Notes: generated by a model from the sequence alone, not told the origin. A DNA stretch of 64,000 bases from Cheiracanthium punctorium (GCA_038373885.1 JAWZYV010013563.1:603001-667000); one strand, 5' to 3'. Shown: positions 47,461 to 60,777, counted from the stretch's first letter. A program made the numbers and translations.

Positions 47461-50400
47461 AGGAATAGTTTAAGCGGACGTTAACGGATGAAATATGCCT
47501 CTCAACGAAAGCTTTTCGGACTATTTTGGCCGTCGTCTTAAAAGTGAATGGTTTTGCAAACGTGGCTGGATGGGTGATATTGAATAGCAGAGTGTTGAGA
47601 TAATTTATTTTAAAGTACATTTGTTCAACTACTTTGATAATATGTAAGTCAGATATACTTTGTTCATTTATACATTCGTAAGATGTAATAAGGGATTTTT
47701 AAAGTGAAAGGATAGTTTTAAAAGCGTGGTTTCTTTATTCGTTCAATAGTATAAGGGAAGATAAGGTAGGTTGTCACAAGCGTTTTCTTAACAACACTGG
47801 CGTAATAAGTTGGGTTAGGGGGGGGGGACGTTGGTCTAAGGGAAAATGCTAATTTTGATCGAATATCCACCCGTAAGTTTTATATTTAAATGGGTAATAA
47901 AAAATTACCTTTAAAATAAAAATTTGTAATATAACTAAAATTTCCCCCCAGTTATTTATAGTAAGATTTACTGTCAATCAAATTTTACAAGAGTGGGACC
48001 CCCCCCCCCCGGGCCCTCATAGCTGGACCCATTCCATGTGAAAGCTATACGTCCGTGTTTATCAATATACGTACATTGATAAATATTGTCTGAAGTAGAT
48101 TCAATTCGAAATCTTTATCTTAGTATCAAAACGACGAAACCGTGGTTGAAAAGGTAAGCGATATTTTAAGGGTAAGAAATAGTTTATACACGATAATAAA
48201 TTTTTATACATATATTGGAACGGGCAGATTATTGAATAAAATGGAACGTGATTCTTGATTAAGCTAACTGTAAAATCACTGATGAAGTTGCTTTAATAAC
48301 GTGAAGCATTGGAATGTATATATCATTAAATTAGGAAGGCCTACCTCATAATTCACTTACTTTTGGAGACCAGAAAAAATACTGATATCAGTAAGCTTGA
48401 GATCGATGATTATAGCTTGGTTAATTTTTCAGGCAAAAGCTCTCTGAAATACTTCGTAGGAAGAACACTGAAAATATTTTTCTGGTGAGATTGATACGAA
48501 GTTCATGAGGCGTTTCCTTTCCAAGAATGTTTAAAAATTCCCTCACACACGCAAGGCAATATATGGCCACTTTATAGGCTGCAAATTTTATTTAAATAGC
48601 ACTGTTACGAGTAGAGTTATAAACATTTAAAAAGTGAACCTACCCCATCCTTCTTTTATTTACTTTGAAATGATTTTTTAAAAACACCCTTTATTTTATC
48701 AATATGGGGACTAATTAAAAGGTTGATATGTTATGTCCCACTTTGTGCAGTAAGCAGGTGTAGATAGAAGTTCATTTGTCTCTGAGTTATTATCATTCAG
48801 TAATTAATATTTTTTGTGAAAGTATTATAACTAAGCTTTACCTATTAAATATGGGACTTTTGTGTAGAAAGAAAGAAAAAAACTAATATTTGAAGCTAGC
48901 TTAGAAAATTTCACAGGTCTTGATTTTGTTTTCATACATTTCCTATCTCCTGAAAATTAGTGAAATTAAACCATATGTTTAAGACTAATTTTTTCCAACT
49001 TTCAGAAATTTTTATGGTTTATTTCTTTATTCAAAAATAAATTGCTTTGTTTTTATAAACCACACTAATATCTTTGATAAAAATTATATTGACACTTTTT
49101 AAATAAAAAGTCAGCAGATTTAAATAGTTTAAAGAAAAATTTAAAGCAGAGAAAGGAATTAGTATACCTGAAGAGTTATAGTATAATAAATCTAAACATT
49201 ATTTTTAATTAGTTTTAGAAAACTATATATACACAATATATTCAACTAAAAGTGTAGATGTAAACATTTTTAAAAACTACATTTACACCATTTGAATAAA
49301 CAAACGTTTACCCAATAAGTTATTAATAAATTCACCACAATATAAAATATAAATAGATATTAAACAGTTTTATTATTTTTAAATAATTTTAAAATTATAA
49401 TAAAATCATTGTATTTATAAATAAAATGACCCAATTAATATATTATTAAAAACACAAATGAATAAATGACCCTTGAAATAATAAAAATATTAGAAGAGTT
49501 TTTTTTTCACGTTAAAAATAACTAGATGAAGCTTTGTTGTGATGCGATTAATTATAAAAAATAAATACAATTTTTTTCTTTGATTTATTCAATTTCCGAG
49601 ATATCATTAACGGCAAACACGATAGTTTATTTCTAAGCACATACTTTTAATCTAATTGGTTCGGAAACTTAGCAATGGTAAAAATTAACTTTGTTTCTTA
49701 AATTCAAGAGGAACTATATTTTCATGGATTCAAATGCTAATTATTTCTTTGGTATACCTTTCAAGGCATGAAGAAACTTCCATTTATGTATAGGAACCAA
49801 AACAAATATTTTACCCATCTATAAATAACAAATCTCAGGAAAATAAGAAATTCTGTTTACTTCAAATCAAATAAGGAAATGTTTATTAGAGATAAATGTT
49901 CGCCACCGAATAATATAAATGATGTATTCATAATATAGTATAGGTGGTCCACAGAAATGTATGAAAGAACAGAAACTGTACAAAAATTCATGTATACGAG
50001 ATAGTATTAGTATTACGAAATATTTTAGCTATTTTTTATAGGTAAATAAATCAAATTTCTTTTAGGTAGACTTATTCTGTTTATATAAAATTTTTAACTG
50101 AATAAGTATACACGTCCCTCTCAAGAAATATGCAGTATTTAATAAGATGCGTTTAAAATTGCAAAATAAAATTATTAAATAAAACTACTGTAACATAGAA
50201 ATAAAATCAATTTTTATAGAGACGATACGCTACGACAATTGCAATCAATCCTTTTGATAAGAGTGTTGAAGCAACGTCAACAGAGCATATTTTTAGGAAA
50301 TAACGTTAATATTTCCCAAAAAGCACTAGATTTAAGTAAATAGTAGAAGAACCCTACTTTGTAAGAATGATGCAATTTCGGAAAAGAAGCGTACTTTTTA

Positions 50401-53090
50401 TAATACTTAGTTAAGAAGTTTGACTGTTACTTCGACAATTCTATCTAGATGATTATTAATTCTTGCATTATGATAACGTTTACTACACACATTGCTGAAC
50501 AGTTCTGATGCGTCTTTGAGTAATTTTCCCCCCTCCCCCCCCACACACACACCTTGTATAGAACTTTTTATAAATATCAGCATAAGTTAAAGCAATTTTT
50601 TAAACGGAAAATTCTGCTTTTCAAATTCGTAGTATTTTTACTTTAGGCCAAATGTTTCCTGTTAAAAGTAATGAACAAAATAAGACAATTTTTTCAAAAT
50701 TAATTTTGTTGATTATGGAAAATTGATATTCCTATTCTTCGTGTTAGTTTGTTGGGCTATAATTACTATCGACGACTGTAATCGAATTGGAAAGTTTAAC
50801 TTATTTTCTAATATCCTAAAAATTACAACCTAACCCCACCCACTCACCCCCAAAAAACCCTCTAAATTTTGCACACAACGTAATTAATAAATAAGCAGGT
50901 TTTAGGATGGTGAATGATCTTCATTTTAAAGGGTAAATTGATATTCGTAAAGTCGATTTTAAAGAGTGAATTGTAAAATATTAGATTCAAACATTGTATT
51001 AATTTTTAAAATTTTTCGACTTTTGAAACAGCAAAATAAGAATTAACCTTAATAAATAAGTTGGTGTAAAAATTACTATACTTAATTCTTGTTGTTTTCT
51101 TGATTTAAAGAGTACTTATTTAACTCTAGAAATACGTGATAACTAATTATGGCTGATAATTTCTACTAACTACCACCGTACTAAACACCATTTTAATATT
51201 AGTGTATTAATGAACACCAATTGAAATTAATGTACGATATAACGTATTATAACATTATTTTTTGTAAAATTATATAAAGGAATTTTATATATCTTCTAGA
51301 GAATAACGAAAAAAGTTTTTCGAATGATATTAACTACCTTATTAAAGCTATCAGAACATTTATATTGTCAATGGAAAATAAATATTAAAAATAACAAGGC
51401 CTATAAATTTAATCTCAGTTTAAAATAAATTACATGTAAAAACAATTAGCAATTTTACCTTTCAAAAATATTTAGAAATACTAATTTAAACCGTGTATTT
51501 CTACATACAAAGAAAGAGTTTAGAAATAATTTCAACTTAATTATTGTGTATTTATTGAATTTAGTTTATTTAATTCGTGTTTTCAGTGACAGTTGATAAA
51601 TAGAAAAATTAGAAGAAATGTTGAGTTTCTTCTCAAATTTTAATAATTGGTCGAATTCAAAACATATTTTATGGAAATGTTGTTATAGGATGAATGGATA
51701 AATGAAAGCATGAGTAATAAAATTTATTTGAAAGTAAATAAAGTAAATATTGCTACTATTCATTTGAGAATTTATATGAAATTTATATTTTAACTTTGAA
51801 ACTTTCGAAAATATTTTATACTTGATGCCTCATTAAATACAGAACAATTGTCGTTGCAAATATTCATTTAAAAAAGATTTCGACAAAGCCAAAAACTCAA
51901 TTTTACTTTCAAAATATATTAGAAAAGTTTTAAAAGAAAAGCGCAAAGAAAGACTTTGAAGTTCAAATTAAAGAACGCTTTATTGAAAAATTACGAAAAA
52001 ACTTTCGAGAATAGCACTCTAAGGTTTTATCGACGTTTCACAGAACTTCAAAGCCCAAAGAAAAGAAATTTTCATATGTCATATCAACTTACCGAGTTTC
52101 AATGTTCATTGGTTTTTACTTTAGCATTCACGTCCATTTACTTTTTAAACTGCACGAGTATATCGTTTCAAGGCGTATGAAACTGATAAGATCTTTTATT
52201 CCTATTCTTTGAATTAAAAAGACTAGAAATATTTTATCCTTTGTCGAATTTAATTTAAGTGTTAAAATTTACTTGGACAGTCGTATATATATTTAAAAGG
52301 CATAAAATAAATAATAAAAACATGTGCTTTAATATAATTAAAAAATCAGATATAAATATTTTCTTTAAAGAAATTATATTTACTTACAAGACTTGAAGAA
52401 CGTTGGTATCGAATCTAAGTAGGAGAATTAAAACATTTTTAATGATACACTTGTGTAAATTAAAACTTGTTAGTTTCAAATTATTTATTTAAAGGGTAAC
52501 TAAAAAAACATGACCATTTATACAATTTAAACCATTAGGTATACGTATTGATGATGAGTAATATTTCACTATTTCTTTACATTCTGTACATTGTACATAT
52601 GGATTAAGAAGGAGTTTTAATATTGGAAAAAAAGAAAATGCTTTTATAAACGAGACATGGCTTGACAAAATCTAAATGTCACATATTATTTGAACGATTT
52701 CCTGGATACTAGGATAGCAACAATTAAACTTAATCGGACATGTTTTCTAATTTTAGGTAGTTGTATTTTTATTATCCATTAGTTGTATTATTATTATTAT
52801 ACATTAGAATCCTAGAACTGTAAACAAAATGATGCGGAAAATTAGCTTTAGACTTTTGGAGTAGTTTTTTTCTTCGTAAAACTATTTAACATACATTTTA
52901 AATTGCATAAAACACAAAAATGTAGACCATGCATCAACCGTTACAATAACCTGAACAACATAAGTGCTTAAAATAGAAATGATGAATATCCAAATCGTCT
53001 TTTACCCCTTTTCAGCATAACATGTATCTAAATTTGAATTTCTTCTTCCGAAGATGTGAGTGTCTTTCACATAAATATTTTAATTACAGG
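47461..53090. other. AT-rich non-coding DNA, nothing recognised
   Basis: Long featureless AT-rich stretch. Only homopolymer tracts stand out: 10 G at 47818-47827, 12 C at 47999-48010 and a C-rich tract at 50527-50552. No frame resembles a protein. Confidence 0.55.
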
Positions 53091-53464
53091 CCAATCTCTT
53101 TGAGTGATCATTATCCTTTAATTGCGACAATAGCTCTGTCCTCTGGATGGTCGTTATTGTTGTAGGAGTAGATGGTCTATGATATCCGATCTGGGTCTTG
53201 GGAGTTTTAAATAAAATTATTTGGGTGGAACACGTGTAAGATTTCAAAGGAAGTCCCATCTCAGAGGAGTTTTTAAAAGAGTCATCATGCAGAAAAATAC
53301 TCTCGCATGGTTTGGGTTATACTAAACATATGATTTGTACCTATATTCGCTGATGCTATTTTTCAGAAAAGAAAACTGATTCCTATTGGAGGATGTGTTT
53401 TGATGCTCTTGTGTTTAATCTGATTGGCTCATACTCCTTGACACAGGAGTTTCATAATCTCATA

Positions 53465-53493
<29 letters not shown>
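53091..53493 (+). other. Possible poly(A)-tailed retroposon end
   Basis: A less AT-rich segment of about 370 bp ends in a run of about 30 A (53464-53493). That is the appearance of a LINE/SINE or processed-transcript 3' end. I recognise neither a coding region nor pol III boxes, and I do not see a target duplication, so a simple A-tract cannot be excluded. Confidence 0.3.
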
Positions 53494-53497
<4 letters not shown>

Positions 53498-55746
53498 GTT
53501 ACCATTCATCATGAAACTGAATTGAAATTAATTATGAATCGTCAGTTGCAGTTAATTGCTAGGTTTCAGATTTTAATGCTGGTGTAAAATGTGAGATAAT
53601 TTTAATAGACATGAATAAAATGATATTTAATTCTCATATGTTTTAAAAAGAGTTCGAAATATTTCATGGCCTTTAAAGTAACATTTTGTATAAAAACTTT
53701 CGAAAAATAGACTTCTTTCATTTTGTAATATGCAACAGACAAATTTTCTTTTTTCAATTCGATTCCTGCCAAAGCGATTATTTTATGAAATCTTAATAGG
53801 CTTTTCTAAATAAATAATTACAAGTCATGTAGTAATTATTCAAAAAATCAAAACATTTTGAATTCTTAAACATAGTTTTTGAAATCTCTGTACGTGTACT
53901 CAAAATACACCAAACAATGGCTCCATTAAACATTAATTTTATTAGAGTTTATTTATTTCATTGTCAACAGATGGCGTTACGTATTTATAAATGCAAAAGG
54001 TTTAAACAAACGGTAGATTATTTAATGCTTTTGAAACACCATTTAAAAAATGATTTCACTTTTAAAAAAAAACTTTGAACCATTAATTTAGAATAATAGC
54101 TTGCTGAAATGTGGAGCAAACTAGCATCATTTAACTCATGAAGCGTTTATCAAAATACTTAATGAGATAAAAATACCGTATAATGCATTAAAAATAAATT
54201 ACTCCGAGAAATGTATTCTGGAAAATGTTTTAAAAACATGTTTTGAAATCAGAAATAGATGGTCTCAATTCAGAGTAATTGCGGCAGTTAATTATACGCT
54301 GCGAAAGTAAAACTTTTATTCATCAGAATGTTTAATACTTTGCAAGAAAGAATTTAATTAATGTTCCCTGAAGCAGAAAATTATTCAAAATAATTTTTAT
54401 AAAGTGCATAAATTTATAAACGAGGTAGAATGATTAAATAGTTAGTTTCACACGTGCATGTTTTTTAAATCAGTTTAAAATTAGAAGAAAATTTAATTTA
54501 ATAGTGTAAACATGGTCAGAGATTTAAAAAAAATGAATGCTTTTCTAAATCTAAAAATTGGGTTCATTTAATTTCAAAGAAATTTTTAATAACATTTGAG
54601 CGCAATATATTAAAATACATCGTTAGAATTGCTGCTTATTTTAAGAGCATAAAATTTGAAGGAATTTACAAGTTAGGTTAGAACGTATTCAAATAAATTC
54701 ATGGATAACATATTAAAATGTGATTTAACATTAATTTACGCTGTATAAAAAGTAAAAGGTGAATTAATATTTAAAATAAATTTGTAGTATTTTTAACGAA
54801 TAACAATTCAACCACTAGTTTTCTCGCATTATTTTTTTACATGTTATTATACTAATTGAATATGTGATGTTTTTATGTGAAAAATAGCTTTAATTTTATT
54901 GTATGGAAATGTGGAAAATAACTAATTTTATTGTACGTAATAAAAGATGGTAATTTACAATATTTAGGAAAATTTAAATTAATGAGATCCTATGTATTTC
55001 GTGCTTGTATTTTTATCAAAACAGTTATTTATCCCAGTTGAATATTTTAAAATGAAGCATTTCATTAATTATTTGTTTAAAAATGAAATGTGAAAAATAC
55101 CTATTGACATTAAATTACTGAATATCTAAAATAGCTTTGAAATAATGAAATGAGACAAAATCTTTGGGTCTCCATAATATTCACGCTTCCTTTTCTTTCT
55201 ATACTTTCTTTTAGCATAAAATGCCTTGTTTTATAACATGAAAATGCTTCAAAATTTGATTATGAGTACTGTAAAGTAATTGTATTCCAGCTATAAATAT
55301 TCTGCCTGTGTAAACTATTATTGATAATTTAAGTAGAACAAAGACAAAAGAAAAGTGCATTTTTTTTTTTAATTCAGGCAATCTTATGAATAAACAGGGA
55401 TTTATTGGTAATATCTGATATTTTCAAAGATTAAAATTAGCTTATAAAAATTACTATAAATTATACAGATGCAAATTGCTCCAAGGCAAAAATTAGATTA
55501 TATTAATAAACTTCAGTTGTTCGTTAGCAATGTAAGTTAATTGCCTTCGCACTGTGAAGGTTTTATGAAAATTAGTGTCACGAGTAAAAAATGTAAAATT
55601 GCTTTCGTTATGCTAATGCGAAAGTAGTTTCAAAATGTTACTTTTAAATAATATTTTGTATATTGACATTAAAGGATGAGTCTCCAATTTCCTTTAGTTG
55701 ATAGGCTTGTTACTAATTTTAAAAGAAGTAGAGTATAAACTTTTAT
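53494..55746. other. AT-rich non-coding DNA, nothing recognised
   Basis: No coding, RNA or repeat signal that I can support. Confidence 0.55.
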
Positions 55747-55750
55747 TTAA

Positions 55751-56194
55751 CCCTTTAACGCGCAGTGATCCCGCTCTGGGAACACCCAACTCTGACGTTC
55801 TGACTGTTGCCAGTCACGAAGAATAGATTTGATTTCTATAAAAATAGTTGCGGGTGACATAGCTGCACGAGAATCCTTTACTTTTTAGAACCCCATTTCT
55901 CGTAAAAAAAATTTCACGATTCTTTTTAACAGCCCTGACATCTGCTGAAAAATGGAAGAATGCGAGAACAGCTGGATCGATTGCCCAATGCTGAAAAAAG
56001 GGCAACCGTTGCCATCACTCGACTTAACTACCAGCAAGATGGCGGACGATCGAAACGTTCATCGCGTTCCGCAGATCTAGAGACCCTTTTTTTGACGCAG
56101 CTGGCTGTGTGCCGCCATCTTGCTGGTAATTAAGTCGAGTGATGGCAACGGCTGCCCTTTTTTCAGCATTGGGAAAGAGTTGCGCATCAAAGGG
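55751..56194. mobile_element. piggyBac-like miniature element, copy F
   Basis: 444 bp with TTAA at 55747-55750 and 56195-56198. The left end is CCCTTTAACGCGCAG; the right end, inverted, is CCCTTTGATGCGCAAC. Two inner arms of about 62 bp (55984-56045 and 56112-56173) are near-perfect inverses and include GACTTAACTACCAGC and AAGATGGCGG. The first 230 bp are not found in the other copies, so this may be a longer progenitor form or may carry an insertion. It has no coding capacity. Confidence 0.75.
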
Positions 56195-56262
56195 TTAAAA
56201 AACTATTCGGGAATATTCATTATTCGATTAACCAATTACTGATTCAGTTTGAACAGTGTTAA

Positions 56263-56778
56263 CCCTCTCGTCACCGAATTATGAAAAATCAGTGAAAAAA
56301 AAAATCTGTCTAGCATTTAATGCATCTGAAATACTATTATAAATCATGCAAAAAATATTTTTTTCTAATGTCGATTAATATTAGATTTTTCTAATAATAA
56401 TTTCTGCATTTTCGAAGTATTTTGTTTCGCTAAAATTAATTTAAAAGGATGTGCATTTTAGGTAAAGGTTGAGGAATAAGAAAAAAAACTATACTTACCT
56501 TAAAAAGAAAAAAAAACGGTAAACAAGCAGCGTAAATATTTTCTTAATTTTTCTCCTGAGACAATGAAGCGAAAACTGTAAAAAATGATCTACATTGACT
56601 AGTACTACAATCTAGGCACGATTTATGCATCTAGTTAAGAGCCTCATATACTTTCTACGTGAATTACTGATATTCATATCACTGAAAGAAAAAAATACTA
56701 AACTCAATTGTTTTCTCTCTAAATATTGCTGTTTGAAATAGGAAGGAGCCTCATATGAGGTTCAGGGTGACGAGAGGG
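56263..56778. mobile_element. Second TTAA-type miniature, different family
   Basis: 516 bp. Ends CCCTCTCGTCACC and GGTGACGAGAGGG are a perfect 13-bp inverted pair, with TTAA directly outside each (56259-56262 and 56779-56782). This is again the piggyBac pattern, but beyond the initial CCCT the ends differ from copies A-F. The inside is AT-rich and shows no transposase; a GAGCCTCATAT word occurs twice (near 56640 and 56746). Confidence 0.8.
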
Positions 56779-56812
56779 TTAATCAATTACAGAAATCACC
56801 ACAATGGCAATT

Positions 56813-56817
<5 letters not shown>

Positions 56818-56845
<28 letters not shown>
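56818..56845. repeat. (TA)n microsatellite flanking the 3-kb transposon
   Basis: About 28 bp of alternating TA lies directly against the left end of the transposon; a matching (TA)n of about 18 bp lies at 59851-59868 against the right end. The transposon evidently inserted into, or duplicated, a TA repeat, so the target duplication length cannot be read. Confidence 0.8.
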
Positions 56846-56849
<4 letters not shown>

Positions 56850-59800
56850 GGTGATTCATAAAATTCAAGTTTTAATTTTTTTGACTCTCAACCCATAATA
56901 TCATTCTATCTACTAAAATATGAATTGGTTATTAATTTCAGAATTTTTTATTGATATTTAGGGGTCGCTACCAACACTCAAAGTTTAAAAATTAACTGCA
57001 ATAACGCACTTTTGGGTCTGCGCGCTTTCTTCTCTTCTCTACTTCCGGCCACCCCTATATGAAGCAAGTACCCTATATGAAGCATCAATACTTTGAGCAC
57101 CTCCCATTGCAGGAGGGAGAGAAAAAAGAAAGAAAACATTTTATGCGTATGACAATTCAGATTAGTTAGCTGGACTGATATTTACAACATAAACAATCCT
57201 GCTTTTTACCCTAAGATACAATCATTGGATTCCAAAGTGGTTGTGTTCGCTCGTGAATGCGACTTACTTTTTTTTTTTGTTGTTTTTTTGTTTAGTGTTG
57301 TAATATTTTTAATATAAAGGCTTCAGATGTTATAAAAACAAGAAAAAGAAATGAAATATGGTTAATCGGACACACTTGCTCAGAATTAGTGCAAACAAGA
57401 TTACCCTCAGTGCAAGAAGTAATGCGTTTATTTTTTCACTATAAAAATGTAATGAAAAAAGTAAATAGAGAATCAGCGTCATTAACTGCTGGTGGTGTGA
57501 TGGCTATATGGGAAAAATCAAGTATTCCCACCAAGGAAAAGCAACATGTTATCACAAAAATACTCAAATATCTCAAGGAATGGCAGAATTTAAAAAAAAA
57601 GAAAGAAAGAAATTAAGGCAAACCGTTCAGCAGCAATCAAAGATAAAGAAAACAAGTGGCAATCAAATTTAAATGTTCTGTTTGATATAGCTCACTATAA
57701 TGCTCTAAATATAATGACTATTGACGAAGATAAGCAATTTCTTTTTAACCAAAGAAAAATGAGCCGTCTTGGGCGAATCGGTAAGATTGATAAACAGTGT
57801 GCTAGAAAATTTGCTAAACAATTAGAAAAAGAAGTTAAGTTGGAAAAAATGAAAGAAAACGAAGCAATAAATAGACTAACTGAGAAATACGATTTATTGT
57901 CATCTTCAGCTACTTCTACAGAGGACAGAAGGGATAGTGACATGAGTCAAAGTCGTCCTCCTAAGCCAGGACCATCTTCAAGCAAAGATTTTTTGATACC
58001 AAGGAAACGAGGCCGAAAAACAATCCTAGATTCTAATTTGGCAACTAGTCTCGATGTCACTAAATTGAGAGACTGGAAAGCAACTGTTGTTTTGACATCT
58101 ACACTCAAAAGTCTAGGCTGTAAATGTAATGTATCAGAATACAACGTAAGCTGTTCCTCTATGCGTCGCCAAAGAGTGATTAATAGACTGCAGCTTGCTG
58201 AATCAATAAAAGCTGATTTCCACCCCCAAACTACACTAACTGTTCACTGGGATGGAAAAATGCTCGAGGACATAACAGGGCATGAAGTAGTAGATCGTCT
58301 ACCAATGTTTGTATCTGGAAAAGGAGTGGACCAGCACTTGGCCATTGCTAAGCTTCCAGATGGCAAAGGAGAAACCATAGTGTCTGCTATTTTCAAGACA
58401 ATTTCATCGTGGAACTTACGTGATAAAATAAGATGTATGTGCTTCGACACAACGGCTTCTAATACTGGGCGAATAAACGGAGTCTGTATTCTTTTGGAAC
58501 AAAAAATGCAAAATTAATTGATTTGGCTCCCTTGTCGGCACCACATCTTAGAAATCGTACAGGAAGTTGTCGTAGTATCAGCTATTGGACCATCCAGCGG
58601 TCCTGAAATTATAATTTTCAAAAAAATTAAGAGCCGTTGGACAAAAATAAATCAGGAAGACTTCAAAATTGCGATTTTTGAACCATCTACTTGGAATTGC
58701 GTTCAAACTGCTGCGAGCGATATAATTACTTTTGCTCAGAATAAACTACAACAATTTCAGCCTCGTGACGATTACAAGGAGCGCCTTCATTTAATCATTA
58801 TTTTTTTAGGAGGGATTCCTGAAAGCGGTATCTCATTCAAAGCCCCTTCTGGAATGCATCGTGCGCGTTGGATGGCGAAAGCTGTATATGCATTGAAAAT
58901 GTTTCTATTTAAGCACCAGCTTAAGATCACAATTAAAGAAGCTAAGGCCATTACGGATATCTGCATATTTATTGTACTTGTCTATGCAAAATACAGGTTT
59001 AGAGCACCAGTGGCTTATATGGCACCTGAAAATGACCTGCAGATTTTGAAGGACATAGTTGAGTTCAAAAAACATGATACAGTTTTAGCCAAAGTCGCCG
59101 TGAAAAAGATGTTGGGTCATCTTTGGTATCTTTCTGAAGAACTGGTTGCTTTAGCTTTTTTTGATAAATGAATTTCTAGTGAAACAAAACTCAGAATGAT
59201 TTTATCACTGAATAACGAAAGTTCGGAAAACAGTCCTAAAAAGGCATCTTTGAGGTATGATGCAATCAAAATATCGAAGATTTCGTTACAACAAATACAA
59301 TGAAATTTTTCAGCATGACTGGGATTTCATGCGAGTTCATACAAAAAGATCCTGAGCTGTGGGAAGAAGAAAGCGGCAGGTCAGCTAAAGAAATGAGTCG
59401 TTGATGATATAGCTGAACAAGGTGTTGCTTTGATGGAAGAATACAACAATAAATTACATACGAACGATGAGGAGCAGAAACAGTACTTGATGTTGTTAGT
59501 TAAGAATTATAGACAGAAAAACCCCAACATCAATAAGGCAAATTTTATATATCATTTTTTCTTCCTTTCTACTTCCAGGTTTCAACACTGTTATTTAGCA
59601 TTTTCATTCACAAAACTGTATTCTGGTTGTAATAAATTTTTATTTAAAAATTCTTTTAAATTTTTATTTAAAAATTTATTGTTTTTGCTTCATTTCTCAT
59701 ATTTCAAAATTCGGTAGCGACCCTTAAATATCAATTAAATTTTTTTTTTTAAATACTGGTATGTTTTCTAGTGGAATAGACCAGTTTTAGAGGTTGAGAG

Positions 59801-59850
59801 TTAAAAAAAAGGGAAGAAATTTTTTTGGGGTCTTTTATGAATCACCCTAA
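56846..59850 (+). mobile_element. 3.0-kb DDE-type DNA transposon, hAT-like, decayed
   Basis: The termini TTAGGGTGATTCATAAAA (56846-56863) and its exact inverse (59833-59850) open imperfect inverted repeats of about 130 bp. Both arms contain ACTCTCAACC and end with GGGTCGCTACC (56962-56972; inverse near 59712). If the element begins at TAGGG (56847) it fits the YARNG-type hAT end, and the flanks could be an 8-bp ATATATAT duplication, but the TA repeats make this ambiguous. Inside is a broken transposase gene on the same strand. Near 57050-57090 ACCCTATATGAAGCA occurs twice in tandem, perhaps a subterminal transposase-binding repeat. Confidence 0.8.
57294..59560 (+). pseudogene. Divergent DDE transposase, hAT-like, several disruptions
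   Basis: The gene reads in three blocks. Block 1 (57294-57600) encodes SDVIKTRKRN, LPSVQEVMRLFFHYKN and GGVMAIWEKSSIPTKEKQ. A frame change in the A run 57591-57605 leads to block 2 (to 58514), with HWDGKMLED (Asp codon 58251-58253) and CFDTTASNTGRING (Asp codon 58446-58448), spaced as in an RNase H-fold DDE enzyme. After an in-frame TAA (58515-58517) block 3 starts LIWLPCRHHILEIV; the CxxH pattern fits the insertion-domain motif of hAT and related groups. An in-frame TGA (59169-59171) and at least two frame changes near 59.28 and 59.40 kb precede the last piece, ending YLMLLVKNYRQKNPN. No good start Met is visible. Dead copy; superfamily placement is inference. Confidence 0.7.
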
Positions 59851-59868
59851 TATATATATATATATATA

Positions 59869-60777
59869 AATCTGTATGATAAATATATATTTACTCTTCA
59901 AAAGCACATCGCGCTCATAACTATATTTATTGAAATGGAAGAGTCGCAGAATGTTCCCATAACCGATATTCTCCCTATAATCTGAGAGCAGTAGTCAAGT
60001 GTTATATATCCTGTCTCGGTGACAGCTTTAAACTTTGAAAAATGGATATTTTTATAGCATGAAAAATTGTTGCGCCGTGAAAATAATGTCAGCTTTCACT
60101 TCACGGTTGATCGAAGGTTTCGAAAATTTATTTCCTCTTATTCTTAGCTCTTCGAACCTGTAACTGAAAGGCAAAAGTAAAATACGAATTGACACGATAT
60201 TGAACTGTTAGTCATTTTTTACCTATTAGAATCATACGAAATTTAGGAGGGAAGCTGTAAATAATGAATGCATAGTTTGTGTAGAGAAGACTTACTTGAC
60301 TGTTTCGTGTTTCATATATTGGAGATATTTTCGTGGAGAGAATTGGACAGCTGTAGATTCTTGAACTATATTTAGTGTTTAAAGAGGGTGCGTGAGAAGT
60401 AATTTTTATTTTTAAAGTAGGGTTACTTTTAAAAGATCAATATACTTTTATTCGTCAAAATGATTAAAATGGAAATTTAATAAAGCTGCCTCATGAATTC
60501 TGATTAACATGCCTGTATTACTATAGGCATGCTTATCAGAATATCTTTAACATATAACGTTTAACATAAATGTTCAAATAAAAGTATCTAAAACCCACAC
60601 AAGAACTTATCTTTATGTAAATGAAAGGTTCATGCTAAGACCTGTGAAGTAAATCTAGTTTATTGTTTGATTTATTTGTGAACATACCATGCTTATTTTT
60701 TCAAATAAACCCTTAAACCACAGTCCATAAGCTGAACTACAACAGTACGGCCATAGAAAATGAAAATAACTAAATAT
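59869..60777. other. AT-rich non-coding DNA, nothing recognised
   Basis: No gene-like frame. A hairpin around 60.50-60.54 kb (CTGATTAACATGCCTG against its near-inverse CAGGCATGCTTATCAG type words) is the only structure noted. Confidence 0.45.
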
